64,000 nt of DNA from Candidatus Mediterraneibacter quadrami (GTDB taxonomy: Bacteria; Bacillota; Clostridia; Lachnospirales; Lachnospiraceae), in NCBI GenBank assembly GCA_019120575.1, contig DWUU01000022.1, forward strand, positions 40,244-104,243, in the 5' to 3' direction. This document shows, piece by piece, positions 39,467 to 49,863 of this stretch (position 1 is the first letter of the stretch; each line of letters starts with the position of its first letter). A program made the translations under genes and the position numbers. The notes beneath the pieces were generated by a model. The model was given only the letters and a program-made list of their open reading frames with translations, had not been told where the DNA came from and did not search any database.

Positions 39467-41158
39467 TTACGCCATTACCGGCTTCAGCGCCTCCGCCAGT
39501 TTCTCTTTCTCCGCTTCCGCCTCTGCCAGATCCTTCCCTAATGTCGTGTAATAGATCTTGATCTTCGGCTCTGTTCCGGACGGACGCACGATCACAGTCT
39601 CATTGTTCTCCAGCTTGTAGATCAGAACGTTTGCCGGTGGAAGCCCCGTCTCTTCCGGCTTTGTGTAATCTGTTACAGATACAACTTTATATCCCGCCAC
39701 CTCTGTCAGCGGATTGTCTCTCAGGCCCTGCATGATGCCGGCCATCTTGTCCATGCCGCTCAGGCCGGGGAATTCAAAGCTGTCCACCTTATTAAGATAA
39801 CGGCCGTACTGTGCATAGATCTCTTCCATCCTGGCCTTCAGGGAGCTTCCGATGCTTCTGTAGTAGGCTGCCATCTCGCAGATCAGCATGGATCCGATGA
39901 CTGCGTCTTTGTCACGCACATACGGTCCCGCAAGATATCCGTAGCTCTCCTCAAATCCGAAAATAAAGCGGTCGACCTCGCCTGCAGCCTCCAGCTGTGC
40001 GATCTGGTCGCCGATCCATTTGAATCCGGTAAGAACGTTCCGAAGCTCTACGCCGTAATGCTCCGCCACAGCGTCTGCAAGCGGTGTGGAAACAATGGAT
40101 TTCACTGCAACCGGATTGGCCGGCATGGTTCCCTTCTCAATGCGGCCTGCGCAGATATAGTCAAGCAGGAGTACGCCTACTTCATTACCGCTTACCAGCT
40201 CATAGGAGCCGTCCGGGCATTTCATTGCGATGCCCACACGGTCTGCATCCGGATCCGTCGCAAGCATCAGGTCCGCGCCGGTTTCCTTCGCCAGGTTCAG
40301 CCCCTGCTCCAGCGCCTCGAAGATCTCCGGATTCGGGTAGCTGCATGTGGTGAAATAGCCGTTCGGATATTCCTGATCCGGAACAATCGTGATGTCCGTC
40401 ACACCAATGTCTTTCAGGATCTGGGTCACAGGCATCAGACCGGAGCCGTTGAGCGGGCTGTACACCAGTTTCAGTCCTGCAGTCCTGCAGAGGCCCGGAC
40501 GAACCTGGCGGGACTCGATGGCATCGTAAAGCGCACGCTTGCAGTCTTCACCGACAAAGCGGATCAGTCCTTCCTCAACGCCCTGTGCAAACGGCATGTA
40601 TTTCGCGCCGTCCAGCACGTCCGTCTTCTGGATCTCCTCGTATACGATCGCCGCCGCATCGTCCGTCATCTGGCATCCGTCCGGCCCGTACGCTTTATAT
40701 CCGTTGTACTTCGCCGGGTTGTGGGACGCCGTCACCATAATGCCCGCGTTGCAGTTATAGTAGCGTGTCGCAAATGAAAGCGCCGGTACCGGCATCAGGG
40801 AATCATAGATCCTTACGTTGATCCCGTTGGCCGCCAGCACGCCTGCCGCCGTCTTGGCAAATACATCGCTCTTGATCCGGCTGTCGTAGCTGATCGCCAC
40901 GGTCTGTGTGCCGCCCTGGGTCTTCACCCAGTTGGCCAGTCCCTGGGTCGCCTGGCGCACCACATAAATATTCATGCGGTTCGTGCCTGCCCCGAGGACG
41001 CCGCGCAGTCCGGCTGTACCGAACTTCAGCGCCACTGCGAATCGCTCTTTGATTTCATCTTCGTTTCCCTCGATTTTCATTAATTCCGGCTTCAGATCCG
41101 GGTCTTCCAGATCGGCTGCCATCCAGCGCCTGTACTCTTCCTGATACATTTTGACCAC
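39467..41158 (-). CDS. pgcA: phosphoglucomutase/phospho-sugar mutase
   Basis: FGTAGLRGVLGAGTNRMN, GIMVTASHNPAKYNGYK, DPDADRVGIA, RPSGTEPKIKIYY. Confidence 0.95.
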   Translation of the reverse strand: MVKMYQEEYRRWMAADLEDPDLKPELMKIEGNEDEIKERFAVALKFGTAGLRGVLGAGTNRMNIYVVRQATQGLANWVKTQGGTQTVAISYDSRIKSDVFAKTAAGVLAANGINVRIYDSLMPVPALSFATRYYNCNAGIMVTASHNPAKYNGYKAYGPDGCQMTDDAAAIVYEEIQKTDVLDGAKYMPFAQGVEEGLIRFVGEDCKRALYDAIESRQVRPGLCRTAGLKLVYSPLNGSGLMPVTQILKDIGVTDITIVPDQEYPNGYFTTCSYPNPEIFEALEQGLNLAKETGADLMLATDPDADRVGIAMKCPDGSYELVSGNEVGVLLLDYICAGRIEKGTMPANPVAVKSIVSTPLADAVAEHYGVELRNVLTGFKWIGDQIAQLEAAGEVDRFIFGFEESYGYLAGPYVRDKDAVIGSMLICEMAAYYRSIGSSLKARMEEIYAQYGRYLNKVDSFEFPGLSGMDKMAGIMQGLRDNPLTEVAGYKVVSVTDYTKPEETGLPPANVLIYKLENNETVIVRPSGTEPKIKIYYTTLGKDLAEAEAEKEKLAEALKPVMA

Positions 41159-41260
41159 TCCTGTTTTTCTTGAAATTTTTCCGGTGATTTTCCATTAAAA
41201 AACCACGCTGAACATAGTCTTAATATATCATGTTTTTGCAGAAACGGCAACCGATCATCC

Positions 41261-42274
41261 TTAGATCACAACAGAAAATATCTGCTCCAGAAACGCCTGC
41301 TTTTCCCCGCACTGACGAAGCACGAGCTGCAGTTTTTCCCGGTTCTTTTCCGGCATCCATGCCTTGTTGGAACGATAATAGTTCCCTGCGGTCTTCCAGT
41401 ATTTCTCCGGATAGGCCAGCATCAGACCGATATATTCCCGCTCGCCTGCGTCAAGAGGGCGGATGCGCTCATACGCCTCAAGAAGTTTTTGTCCTGTTTT
41501 TTGTTTCCATGAATATTTTTCCATGACTTTTCTGAGGAAATAGTAAAGATCATAAACCTGTATCCCGGACTTCATCCGTTCAAAATCTGTCACTGCGATC
41601 CCGTCTTCCTCCGCCAGCAGATTATGATAATTACATGCTCCATGAAACAGCCGGCCCTCACGGACGCTCCTCCCGTACAGCGCGGCGCAGCCGGAATTTT
41701 TCATCCGGCCGGCCACCTGTTCCGCCATCCCGTACATCCGGTCAAAACTCTCAAGGAACAGATATTCAAACGCGCTTTTCACCGGCCTGCTCCGGATAAA
41801 CCGGCGGACTTTCTTCAGTTCCCGGTTATGGCGAAGAAGTTCATCCGCCGGATCCGGCGCCGTGCCGGCGATCTCCGGGCAGGCACGGCACAGTTCTGTG
41901 ATCCGCTCATCGTTCAGACCGTTGTGAAGCCGGGCCAGCTGCGCGGCGGCGCGGAGCGCCTCAGACTCCTGCCGGACATCGCACTCCCGGCCGTCGTACC
42001 ATTTCTTCAGCATAAATTTGCGTCCGTCCTCCCGGACAGCCAGAATCGATCCATCTGCCGTGAAGACCGGCGTGTCAACTTTCAGATCGCTTTCCGTCTC
42101 CAGGCGGCTGAGCACCTGATATAAAAAGAGGGCCCGCTGTTCCGAGAGTTTTGTCTCCCGCAGCAGCATTGCGCCCTCATTCGTATCGCAAAAAAACGCA
42201 CCCCTTATCCGCCGGGTGCCTCTTACTTCCAGATCATACTTTTCCAATACTTCCAGTTCGTATTCTTCTCTCAT
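41261..42274 (-). CDS. CotS-like spore coat kinase-fold protein
   Basis: FMLKKWYDGRECDV; RLFHGACNYHNLLAEEDGIAVTDFERMKSGIQVYDLYYFLRKVMEKY. Confidence 0.82.
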   Translation of the reverse strand: MREEYELEVLEKYDLEVRGTRRIRGAFFCDTNEGAMLLRETKLSEQRALFLYQVLSRLETESDLKVDTPVFTADGSILAVREDGRKFMLKKWYDGRECDVRQESEALRAAAQLARLHNGLNDERITELCRACPEIAGTAPDPADELLRHNRELKKVRRFIRSRPVKSAFEYLFLESFDRMYGMAEQVAGRMKNSGCAALYGRSVREGRLFHGACNYHNLLAEEDGIAVTDFERMKSGIQVYDLYYFLRKVMEKYSWKQKTGQKLLEAYERIRPLDAGEREYIGLMLAYPEKYWKTAGNYYRSNKAWMPEKNREKLQLVLRQCGEKQAFLEQIFSVVI

Positions 42275-42339
42275 GGCTGCCCCCTGTCACCGCCTGTTCT
42301 GACTCTTTCTAATCTATGAGGGGGACAGCCATGGTATGA

Positions 42340-43674
42340 TCATTTATTCAGTTTTTCTTTCACATAATCGCACAGAATCTCCTTCCGGTTCCGTTCCGGA
42401 TCATCAATTACATATTCCAGCAGTTCACTGAGCATGGCCCCAAGCTCCCTTCCCGGCTTCATCCCGAGATTCATCAGGTCGCGTCCGCTTACCGCCAGCT
42501 GCCGCAGCGTCACACACTGGTCCTCCAGCAGCGCCTTCCGGTACAGTTCCCGGACTGTGATTATATTTTCAAGCTTCTCCCTTCTGCGGTACGGGCTCTG
42601 GGCCTTTACATCCGCCAGCCGGACCGCCAGATAATACGGGAACAGCTCCACCCCGATCCGGTTCATTGCACGGCGCACGTTCTTCGGCGTCGCCTCCATC
42701 CGGTAATCGTGATAGCACACCAGCCTGGATACATTTCGAATCGTATCATTATCAAATTTCAGCCGGTGCATGACTTTCCGGGCGATCTCCTCGCTTATCA
42801 GGGCATGCCCCTTGAAATGATCCCGGCCGTTCTCATCTGTCGTCTTCGCCTGTGGCTTGCCCATATCATGAAAGAGCATGGTCAGCCGCAGGATCTTGTC
42901 CCGCTTGACATTTTTCAGCGCGCGGACCGTATGTTCCGCCACTGTGTATTTGTGATGGGGCGTGTTCTGCTCCACGCCTTCCATGGCGTCCCATTCCGGC
43001 AGGATCACTTTCGTGATCCCCAGTTCATATGCATCCCGGATCCGCTCCGGATTCGGCGAAACGAGAAGCTTTACAAGCTCCGCTCGGATCCGCTCCGCGC
43101 TGATCTTCTGAAGATTCGGCGCCATTTCCCGCACTGCTTCCGCCGTCTCCGGCTCGATCGGAAAATCAAGCTGGGCGGAAAAACGGACCGCCCGCAGGAT
43201 TCGCAGCGCATCCTCGGAAAACCGTTCCCCGGGATCCCCCACGCACCGGATCAGGTGATGGTTCAGGTCCTGCATGCCGCCAAAGACGTCGACCAGACGG
43301 ACTTCATCGTTATAGGCCATTGCGTTGATCGTAAAATCCCGCCTCCTGAGGTCCTCCTCCAGGCTGGTTGTAAAATGCACTTCCTTCGGATGCCGGCCGT
43401 CCTCGTAAGTTCCGTCCACCCGGTACGTCGTCACCTCGTAGCTGTCCTTTCCCAGAAGAACCGTGACCGTTCCGTGCTCGATCCCGGTATCCACAGTCCT
43501 GCGGAAGATCCGCTTGATCTCCTCCGGCCGGGCGGAAGTCGTGATGTCCCAGTCCTCCGGACGCCTTGCCAGGATGGAATCGCGCACGCAGCCGCCCACC
43601 GCATACGCCTCGTAGCCGTGGAACTGCAGGTTATTAATGATCATCAGCACTTTTTCAGGCAGATTTATCTTCAT
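42340..43674 (-). CDS. cca: CCA tRNA nucleotidyltransferase (HD-containing)
   Basis: AYAVGGCVRDSILARRPEDWDITTSA; RRDFTINAMAYN; LFHDMGKP. Confidence 0.95.
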   Translation of the reverse strand: MKINLPEKVLMIINNLQFHGYEAYAVGGCVRDSILARRPEDWDITTSARPEEIKRIFRRTVDTGIEHGTVTVLLGKDSYEVTTYRVDGTYEDGRHPKEVHFTTSLEEDLRRRDFTINAMAYNDEVRLVDVFGGMQDLNHHLIRCVGDPGERFSEDALRILRAVRFSAQLDFPIEPETAEAVREMAPNLQKISAERIRAELVKLLVSPNPERIRDAYELGITKVILPEWDAMEGVEQNTPHHKYTVAEHTVRALKNVKRDKILRLTMLFHDMGKPQAKTTDENGRDHFKGHALISEEIARKVMHRLKFDNDTIRNVSRLVCYHDYRMEATPKNVRRAMNRIGVELFPYYLAVRLADVKAQSPYRRREKLENIITVRELYRKALLEDQCVTLRQLAVSGRDLMNLGMKPGRELGAMLSELLEYVIDDPERNRKEILCDYVKEKLNK

Positions 43675-43709
43675 CTGAAACTCTTCTTTCTCATTATTGA
43701 TAAGCCGCG

Positions 43710-45275
43710 TTATTCATGGTCTCCGCCCAGGATCTGCTCCTCGCGGCCATTGCAGGTCAGCAGGATCGCCTGCTCCTTCTCTCTGTTCAACCATTGTAAT
43801 ACAGAAGCCAGCCTTTTGTCATCATAAAATGCAAATACATCGTCCAGGATGACCGGGAACGGCTCCTCGAGAAGAACGTCCGCCGCCGCCATCCGGAGCG
43901 CAAAAAAGATCTGCTCCAGGGTTCCCCGGCTCAGACGGTCAGCTGGAATCCGCCGTTCTCCGTCCCATACCGTGATCCGGAATCCGTTCTTTGACCTTCC
44001 CGCTTCCACGGTCCGGTACCGTCCGTCTGTGATCCGGGCGAAAATATCCGACATCCGGCCGCTTATCCGCCGCTCCATCCCGTCCCCTGTCGCTTTCGCC
44101 GCTTCCCTCAGCTGTTCCTCCGCCAGGGCCAGCGCCCGGCACCGCTCCTCCAGCCTGCACCGGCGTTCGCTTTTCCCGGTTTCTTCATACTGCTCCCGGA
44201 GATTCCCGCGGCGCAGCTCCCTGTCCCGGTACTCCGCACGGATATGGGCCAGTTCCCCTGCCAGACGGCTGCGGGTTCTCTCCTCATCCTCCGCCGGCAC
44301 AGCTGCAGATCCCGGAATCTCATCAATACGCTCCGCGCGCCGCGTCGTCCATATCTTTCGAAACAGAATCATTGCTCCTGCGAGCAAAAGCGCGATCCCG
44401 ACAAACAGTACCGCCTCCTGCATCGCCTTTCCTGCCGGAAACGGAATCCCGGGCACGGCTCCGGTTCCGGCCATCGCCGCGCCGGCCAGTACAGCCACGA
44501 TCCCGGGGAGGACGGACCGGAGGCCCTGCCCTTTTCCATGCCTTTTTCCCGCCCCGCGCTTCTCCCTCACGTCTTTCTTCTCCGGCTGTCCATCATCCAG
44601 TCGTTCCTTCTTCTCCTTATACTCGGCCTCCAGGCGCTGCATATCCCGCTCCAGGTAGGAGATTTCCCGCTGAAGATCCGCGCGGGCCTCATTTTCCGCA
44701 TCCGTCTCCATCCGCAGTTCCCGCTCCGTCTCCCGCCGCTTCCCGTTAAGGACCTGCAGCGCGCCGCTCAGATTATAGGCGCCGCCTCCGGTCTCATAAT
44801 AATTCGCCGCGTAGTCCGCCAGCGCCTCAGACAGTTCCTTTCCCGGCTCCGACTTCAGCTGCCCTACCGACACCGTGCTGTCGAACACACCCGGCGTCAG
44901 ACCGCCCAGCAGCATCTCCAGGTCCCCGTCCTCCACGGACAGTTCCTCACCGTCATCCTCGCAGACCAGGGACGCCCGCCTCGTATAGCGGGCGAAATCA
45001 CGATCCAGCCTGAACCGCCTGCCGCCGCAAGTAAACCGCATCATACCCCCGTAGCTTCCCGGGTCGTCCCAGGGCTCATACCGCGTAAAATCGTCATTTG
45101 CCGCCGCCCGGCCCCGGCCCCGCTCCAGCCCGAAGAGCATCGCGCGGATGAACGCGTGCAGCGTCGTCTTGCCGAACTCATTGTCCCCGCTGATGATCTG
45201 AAGCCCCCTGCCCAGATAAAAATGCCGGTCCGAGAGCCTGCCGAATTTTCTGATGTAGAGTTCTGTAATTACCAT
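43710..45275 (-). CDS. SbcC/YhaN-like AAA ATPase
   Basis: MVITELYIRKFGRLSDRHFYLGRGLQIISGDNEFGKTTLHAFIRAMLFG; coiled coil; LSRGTLEQIFFALRMA, FPVILDDVFAFYDD. Confidence 0.88.
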   Translation of the reverse strand: MVITELYIRKFGRLSDRHFYLGRGLQIISGDNEFGKTTLHAFIRAMLFGLERGRGRAAANDDFTRYEPWDDPGSYGGMMRFTCGGRRFRLDRDFARYTRRASLVCEDDGEELSVEDGDLEMLLGGLTPGVFDSTVSVGQLKSEPGKELSEALADYAANYYETGGGAYNLSGALQVLNGKRRETERELRMETDAENEARADLQREISYLERDMQRLEAEYKEKKERLDDGQPEKKDVREKRGAGKRHGKGQGLRSVLPGIVAVLAGAAMAGTGAVPGIPFPAGKAMQEAVLFVGIALLLAGAMILFRKIWTTRRAERIDEIPGSAAVPAEDEERTRSRLAGELAHIRAEYRDRELRRGNLREQYEETGKSERRCRLEERCRALALAEEQLREAAKATGDGMERRISGRMSDIFARITDGRYRTVEAGRSKNGFRITVWDGERRIPADRLSRGTLEQIFFALRMAAADVLLEEPFPVILDDVFAFYDDKRLASVLQWLNREKEQAILLTCNGREEQILGGDHE

Positions 45276-45285
45276 TGTCCCGTCC

Positions 45286-46341
45286 TCACTGCCGCCTGCT
45301 CTCAAGCAGCGCTTCAACGCCTTCGCACAGCGCCTCATACTCCGTGCTTCCTTCCCGGCATCCCCGGAACCGCCCGATATATCTTCCAAGGATCGTATCG
45401 GCATGTTCCGCATAAAGCCGTTCAAAATCATAGGCCGGGCTTGTCTCATCCACGATCTCCAGAATATTCCTGCCTCCGGACATCCGGGATACATCGAACC
45501 GGACTTCCGGATCGCGCTTCCCTTTCAGCACGATCTTGTAAATATTCTGGTTGCCATGTTCATCCGTCAGTTTCCAGATATACCTTGCAATACTCCCGGT
45601 TGTATCCTCCGCCCCGACCTCAACCGGCAGGTGGATGTATTCTCTTGACGCGCAGGGCATCCATTCCGTGCGCACGCCCTGTCCGGTGATCTCTCCCTTC
45701 ACATACCCGTGCGGTCCGGTGTCATTCCGGTCCGACGGTTCAAGCGCCCCGGCGTATATGATCCGGTCCCGCGCAAGCACCTGCGGCTTATGGATATGTC
45801 CCAGCGCGATATAGTCAAAACCGGCCCCTTCCAGCTTCCGCCGGTCAAAGGGGATATGCCGGTCATCCCCGCCGTGGGCCAGCAGGATCTCATGCCTTCG
45901 CACGCCAGTGGCCTGCACAGAGTCATAGAGCGGCTCCGTGATCTCCCGGCTGTGGTAGCTCAGGCCGTACACCGCCGTATCAAGCTCCGGGAAATCGGCG
46001 TACTGCATCTTCTCCCCGAAGAGCGGGTACACATTTTCACCCCACCGGAACGTCCGGTAACCGGAATTCTTCCCGATATAATCATGATTGCCCGCGATCA
46101 GGACCACCTTCGTATGCGTCAGCTCCGAGAACAGGTAGTCCGCCTCCTTCAGTTCACGCACCAGCGGCTGCCGGTGGAACAGATCACCCGCGATCAGCAG
46201 GAGATCCGTCTGCTCCTCCTCACAGACCTCAAGCACATGTTCAAATGTCTCCCACAGTTCCCGCGGACGGCCTTCACTGTACAGCGGCCCCGCATCCGGC
46301 CGCGCGCCCAGATGGACGTCCGCAATATGGATAAACCGCAT
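45286..46341 (-). CDS. SbcD/YhaO-like DNA repair metallophosphoesterase
   Basis: MRFIHIADVHLGARPDAG, LLIAGDLFHRQPL, LIAGNHDYIG, LAHGGDD, ALGHIHKPQ. Confidence 0.9.
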   Translation of the reverse strand: MRFIHIADVHLGARPDAGPLYSEGRPRELWETFEHVLEVCEEEQTDLLLIAGDLFHRQPLVRELKEADYLFSELTHTKVVLIAGNHDYIGKNSGYRTFRWGENVYPLFGEKMQYADFPELDTAVYGLSYHSREITEPLYDSVQATGVRRHEILLAHGGDDRHIPFDRRKLEGAGFDYIALGHIHKPQVLARDRIIYAGALEPSDRNDTGPHGYVKGEITGQGVRTEWMPCASREYIHLPVEVGAEDTTGSIARYIWKLTDEHGNQNIYKIVLKGKRDPEVRFDVSRMSGGRNILEIVDETSPAYDFERLYAEHADTILGRYIGRFRGCREGSTEYEALCEGVEALLESRRQ

Positions 46342-46497
46342 CCTCTTCTCCTCCCCGCTGTAAAAGAAGGAGCGCACGACGGCCGCCATTCATGCCGGTC
46401 ATCCTGCGCCCGTATTTATCTTCATCCTGCACTTCTTTCTTCTGCACTGCCCTGTGTCGTTTCCCGTCATACCGGCCGGAATTTTCCGTCCGTTTGT

Positions 46498-47889
46498 CTA
46501 GAGCTCGCAGTTATTGACGGTTCTCGGGAACGGGATCACGTCACGGATATTGGACATTCCCGTCAGGTACATCACGCACCGCTCGAACCCGAGTCCGAAT
46601 CCCGCGTGGCGTGTAGAACCGTATTTTCTCAGATCCAGATAGAAGCCGTAGTCCTCTTCCTTCAGTCCCAGCTCTCTCATCCGGTTCAGGAGCTTGTCAT
46701 AATCATCCTCTCTCTGGCTGCCGCCGATGATCTCGCCGATCCCCGGCACCAGGCAGTCCACAGCCGCAACAGTCTTTCCGTCGTCGTTCTGCTTCATATA
46801 GAACGCCTTGATCTCCTTCGGATAGTCCGTCACGAATACCGGGCGCTTAAAGATCTGCTCGGTCAGGTAGCGCTCATGCTCCGTCTGCAGGTCGCAGCCC
46901 CAGGATACCTTGTACTCGAATTTATCATTATTCTTCTCCAGAAGTTCGATGGCCTCTGTGTACGTAATGCGCGCAAAATCAGACGTCGCAACGTTCTGAA
47001 GCCGCTCCAGCAGCCCCTTGTCCACGAAAGAATTGAAGAAAGCCATCTCCTCCGGTGCATTCTCCACAACGTAGTTGATGATATACTTCAGCATATCCTC
47101 CGCCAGATCCATGTCGTCCGCCAGATCCGCAAAGGCCATCTCCGGCTCGATCATCCAGAACTCCGCCGCGTGGCGCGTCGTATTGGAGTTCTCCGCGCGG
47201 AACGTGGGCCCGAATGTGTAAATGCTCCGGAATGCCTGCGCGTATGTCTCGCCGTTGAGCTGCCCGCTCACCGTAAGGCTGGTCTCTTTGCCGAAGAAGT
47301 CCTTCGTATAATCAACCGTGCCATCCTCATTCTTCGGCACATTTTCCATATCCAGCGTAGTCACACGGAACATCTCGCCCGCGCCCTCGCAGTCGCTTCC
47401 CGTGATCAGCGGCGTGTGCACATACACGAATCCCCGCTCCTGGAAGAACCGGTGGATGGCATAGGCCGCCAGCGAACGCACGCGGAATACCGCCTGGAAC
47501 GTATTCGTTCTCGGGCGGAGATGAGAAATCGTGCGGAGATATTCGAAACTATGGCGTTTCTTCTGGAGCGGGTAGTCCGGAGCGGACGCCCCCTCGATCT
47601 CCACCGTGTCCGCCTGAATCTCAAACGGCTGCTTCGCCTGGGGCGTAGCCACCAGCGTACCGGTCACGATGACCGCAGCGCCCACATTAAGCCTGGACAC
47701 CTCGGCAAAATTCTCCATCTTATCATGGTATACCACCTGCAGCGGCTGGAAATAAGATCCGTCGTTTACCACGATGAATCCGAACGTCTTCGAATCACGG
47801 ATGCTGCGGACCCAGCCGCCGACCGTGATCTTCTGGTCGATATATGCTTCCCTGTTCTTAAATAACTCTCTGATCGTTGTCAGTTCCAT
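46498..47889 (-). CDS. asnS: asparagine--tRNA ligase
   Basis: [68 protein letters not shown]. Confidence 0.97.
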   Translation of the reverse strand: MELTTIRELFKNREAYIDQKITVGGWVRSIRDSKTFGFIVVNDGSYFQPLQVVYHDKMENFAEVSRLNVGAAVIVTGTLVATPQAKQPFEIQADTVEIEGASAPDYPLQKKRHSFEYLRTISHLRPRTNTFQAVFRVRSLAAYAIHRFFQERGFVYVHTPLITGSDCEGAGEMFRVTTLDMENVPKNEDGTVDYTKDFFGKETSLTVSGQLNGETYAQAFRSIYTFGPTFRAENSNTTRHAAEFWMIEPEMAFADLADDMDLAEDMLKYIINYVVENAPEEMAFFNSFVDKGLLERLQNVATSDFARITYTEAIELLEKNNDKFEYKVSWGCDLQTEHERYLTEQIFKRPVFVTDYPKEIKAFYMKQNDDGKTVAAVDCLVPGIGEIIGGSQREDDYDKLLNRMRELGLKEEDYGFYLDLRKYGSTRHAGFGLGFERCVMYLTGMSNIRDVIPFPRTVNNCEL

Positions 47890-47982
47890 CTCTCAAACTC
47901 CTTATCATTCAGAGCCCCGGGAAGGGCCCGGCTATATTCACTCTCAATAGTATAACACCTGAAAACGCCCGCGTAAACAAAA

Positions 47983-48012
47983 GATTTCAGCGCAGCCGCC
48001 CGCGCTGAAATC
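47983..48012 (-). terminator. terminator downstream of PepSY gene
   Basis: GATTTCAGCGC-N10-GCGCTGAAATC, minus strand followed by TTTTG. Confidence 0.65.
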
Positions 48013-48016
48013 CTTT

Positions 48017-48544
48017 CTACCATCTGTCTTCTTCCCATTTCAGGATATTGCCTGAATCGGCGTCGATCTCAAACTCATACTCCATCCCGTTGTAGAAGAT
48101 CTCGCCTTCATACACATACCAGCCGTCGTCCCGGTCCAACTCAATGGAAATATTTGACGCCGTTGCGCCTTCCACCCGTGCAAGAGCGATGTCCCGTGCT
48201 TCCTCAAGGCTGATCGCAACATCCGCCGTACCGCCACGGCCGCCATTACCGCCGTTGCCGGACTGCGCGTTCTGAGCGCTGTTCCCCTGAGAATTATCCA
48301 CCGCCTGATTCGAGCCCGTATTATCTGACGTCTGACTGTCATCCGCATTTCCCGACGCCTGGCTCTGCGCGCCCGCACCCTGGCTGTCCTGCCCCGCACG
48401 GAGGTCGTCGAGCTCCTGACGCAGTTCATGAATCTCATCCTGAAGCTCCGCCTCCCGCTCGGCCGCCCGCCGGCTGCCGCAGCCGGTGAAGAGCGCCATC
48501 GAAAGCACGATTCCTGTAAGTACAATCACATATCTTCTTCGCAT
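48017..48544 (-). CDS. PepSY-domain lipoprotein
   Basis: Lipobox-like LFTGCGSRRAAE; LEEARDIALARVEGATASNISIELDRDDGWYVYEGEIFYNGMEYEFEIDADSGNILKWEED. Confidence 0.88.
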   Translation of the reverse strand: MRRRYVIVLTGIVLSMALFTGCGSRRAAEREAELQDEIHELRQELDDLRAGQDSQGAGAQSQASGNADDSQTSDNTGSNQAVDNSQGNSAQNAQSGNGGNGGRGGTADVAISLEEARDIALARVEGATASNISIELDRDDGWYVYEGEIFYNGMEYEFEIDADSGNILKWEEDRW

Positions 48545-48721
48545 AACTGTACGCCTCCTTCCTTCCCGTAACTGTATTATACAGGAAAAAGATTAAAGAA
48601 ACATTAAAAAAATATCTTTTCGGGACATCAGAAGCCAGTCCCGATGCAGCCGGCCCCTCGGTGTAAAAAAGCAGTTGCTTCGGCTTGAACCGAAGAATTG
48701 ATAATCCAGGCCGAACAATGG

Positions 48722-48751
48722 AAAATCCCGGGAATCACTTCCCGGGATTTT
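48722..48751 (-). terminator. tRNA-Cys terminator
   Basis: AAAATCCCGGGAATCACTTCCCGGGATTTT downstream of tRNA. Confidence 0.85.
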
Positions 48752-48755
48752 GCAG

Positions 48756-48827
48756 AGGCGCAGACGAGATTTGAACTCGTGCATCAGGGTGTTGCAGACC
48801 CACGCCTTACCACTTGGCTACTGCGCC
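48756..48827 (-). tRNA. tRNA-Cys (anticodon GCA), CCA not encoded
   Basis: Reverse strand GGCGCAGTAGCCAAGTGGTAAGGCGTGGGTCTGCAACACCCTGATGCACGAGTTCAAATCTCGTCTGCGCCT folds as a cloverleaf; loop CTGCAAC. Confidence 0.96.
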
Positions 48828-48828
48828 T

Positions 48829-48870
48829 TGAGTATGAGCACTTGGCGACCGTCCTTTGGTCGCTTACGTG
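48829..48870. repeat. 42-bp hairpin-containing repeat, copy 1
   Basis: TGAGTATGAGCACTTGGCGACCGTCCTTTGGTCGCTTACGTG. Confidence 0.93.
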
Positions 48871-48920
48871 CGATCCATGTCGCCGCCGTTAGCGAGGTCT
48901 TCTCGAGCTTACCAGGCGAC

Positions 48921-48962
48921 TGAGTATGAGCACTTAGCGACCGTTCTTTGGTCGCTTACGTG
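48921..48962. repeat. 42-bp hairpin-containing repeat, copy 2
   Basis: TGAGTATGAGCACTTAGCGACCGTTCTTTGGTCGCTTACGTG, 40/42 identical to copy 1; offset 92 bp. Confidence 0.93.
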
Positions 48963-48966
48963 AAAA

Positions 48967-48995
48967 AGTATACCAGAGTCCGGTCTGTTCGTCAA
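48967..48995 (-). promoter_or_regulatory. predicted tRNA-Cys promoter
   Basis: Minus strand TTGACG-17-TATACT with TGG extended -10. Confidence 0.75.
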
Positions 48996-49046
48996 GGCAG
49001 GGCCGGCGGATTTTCCCCGCCGGCCCCTGCCTTTTTTCCATTTAGC

Positions 49047-49760
49047 TTATCTTCTTTCTTCGCTCCACTCGATGATCTTTCCATTGTCCGCATCGATCTC
49101 GAAGTCATATTCGATCCCATTGTAAATGATATCGCCTTCATATTTGTATCTTCCGTCATCGTAGTCGAGTCCGATCCGGATGTCACGCTCCGTCGCCCCG
49201 GATACTTTCCCGAGCGCCGTCTTCACGGCTTCATCCCTGCTGACCGCCACATTTGCATTTGCCAGCCGGTTCCGGTCATCCCGGTCGTCGTTATCCCAGC
49301 GTTCCACGTCCGTGCTGATGATCCGTCCGCTCTGAGCGTCGATCTCGTAATCATATTCAGTCTCCGCCGCGTCGAACCTGACTTCATATACGAGCATCCC
49401 GTCGTCCCGGTCCGATGTCACCCGGATCCTTGACGCATCCGCTTCATTTACGCCCGCGTCCTTCAGTGCGGTCTGCAGAGCCGCCGCTTTCTGCTCATCC
49501 TCTGCGCCCGCCGGCTGGGTGGTCTGCTGCTGCGCCGCCTGATCTGCATTTGCCGCCTCGCTCCGGTCATCCTGCTGATCGTCGATCCGGTCATCCCTGT
49601 CGTCATACACTTCTCCGGACTGTACAGCCGCCTTCTGCGCTCCGTTTCCCTGTCCTGTCATCTGCGCCGCCGCGTCTGCATTTCTCTGCGTGCCTCCACA
49701 TCCTGTCATGATCCCCGCTGTCAGCCCTGCGATTACTGCTAATACTGCTAATTTCTTCAT
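49047..49760 (-). CDS. PepSY lipoprotein with two PepSY-like repeats
   Basis: MKKLAVLAVIAGLTAGIMTGCGG lipobox; two repeats ending YDYEIDAQSGRIIS and YDFEIDADNGKIIEW. Confidence 0.88.
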   Translation of the reverse strand: MKKLAVLAVIAGLTAGIMTGCGGTQRNADAAAQMTGQGNGAQKAAVQSGEVYDDRDDRIDDQQDDRSEAANADQAAQQQTTQPAGAEDEQKAAALQTALKDAGVNEADASRIRVTSDRDDGMLVYEVRFDAAETEYDYEIDAQSGRIISTDVERWDNDDRDDRNRLANANVAVSRDEAVKTALGKVSGATERDIRIGLDYDDGRYKYEGDIIYNGIEYDFEIDADNGKIIEWSEERR

Positions 49761-49863
49761 GTTGATTTCTCCCTTCTTATAAGTGAATTTTATTTTGTTT
49801 TTGTTTTGTTGATATCACTATAAAGGGAAAAGATTAAACAAACATTAAAGAAAATAACTTTTT

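Noticed and set aside
44244-45689. 481-aa + strand ORF
   Set aside because: Antisense to the yhaN/yhaO-like genes; low-complexity Arg/Pro/Leu-rich shadow frame.
45709-47865. 718-aa + strand ORF
   Set aside because: Antisense shadow of the metallophosphoesterase gene and asnS; no recognisable domain.
48829-48962. The 42-bp repeats as a mini-CRISPR
   Set aside because: Only two imperfect copies within a predicted tRNA leader, no cas genes; hairpin content and context argue for a leader or dispersed repeat.
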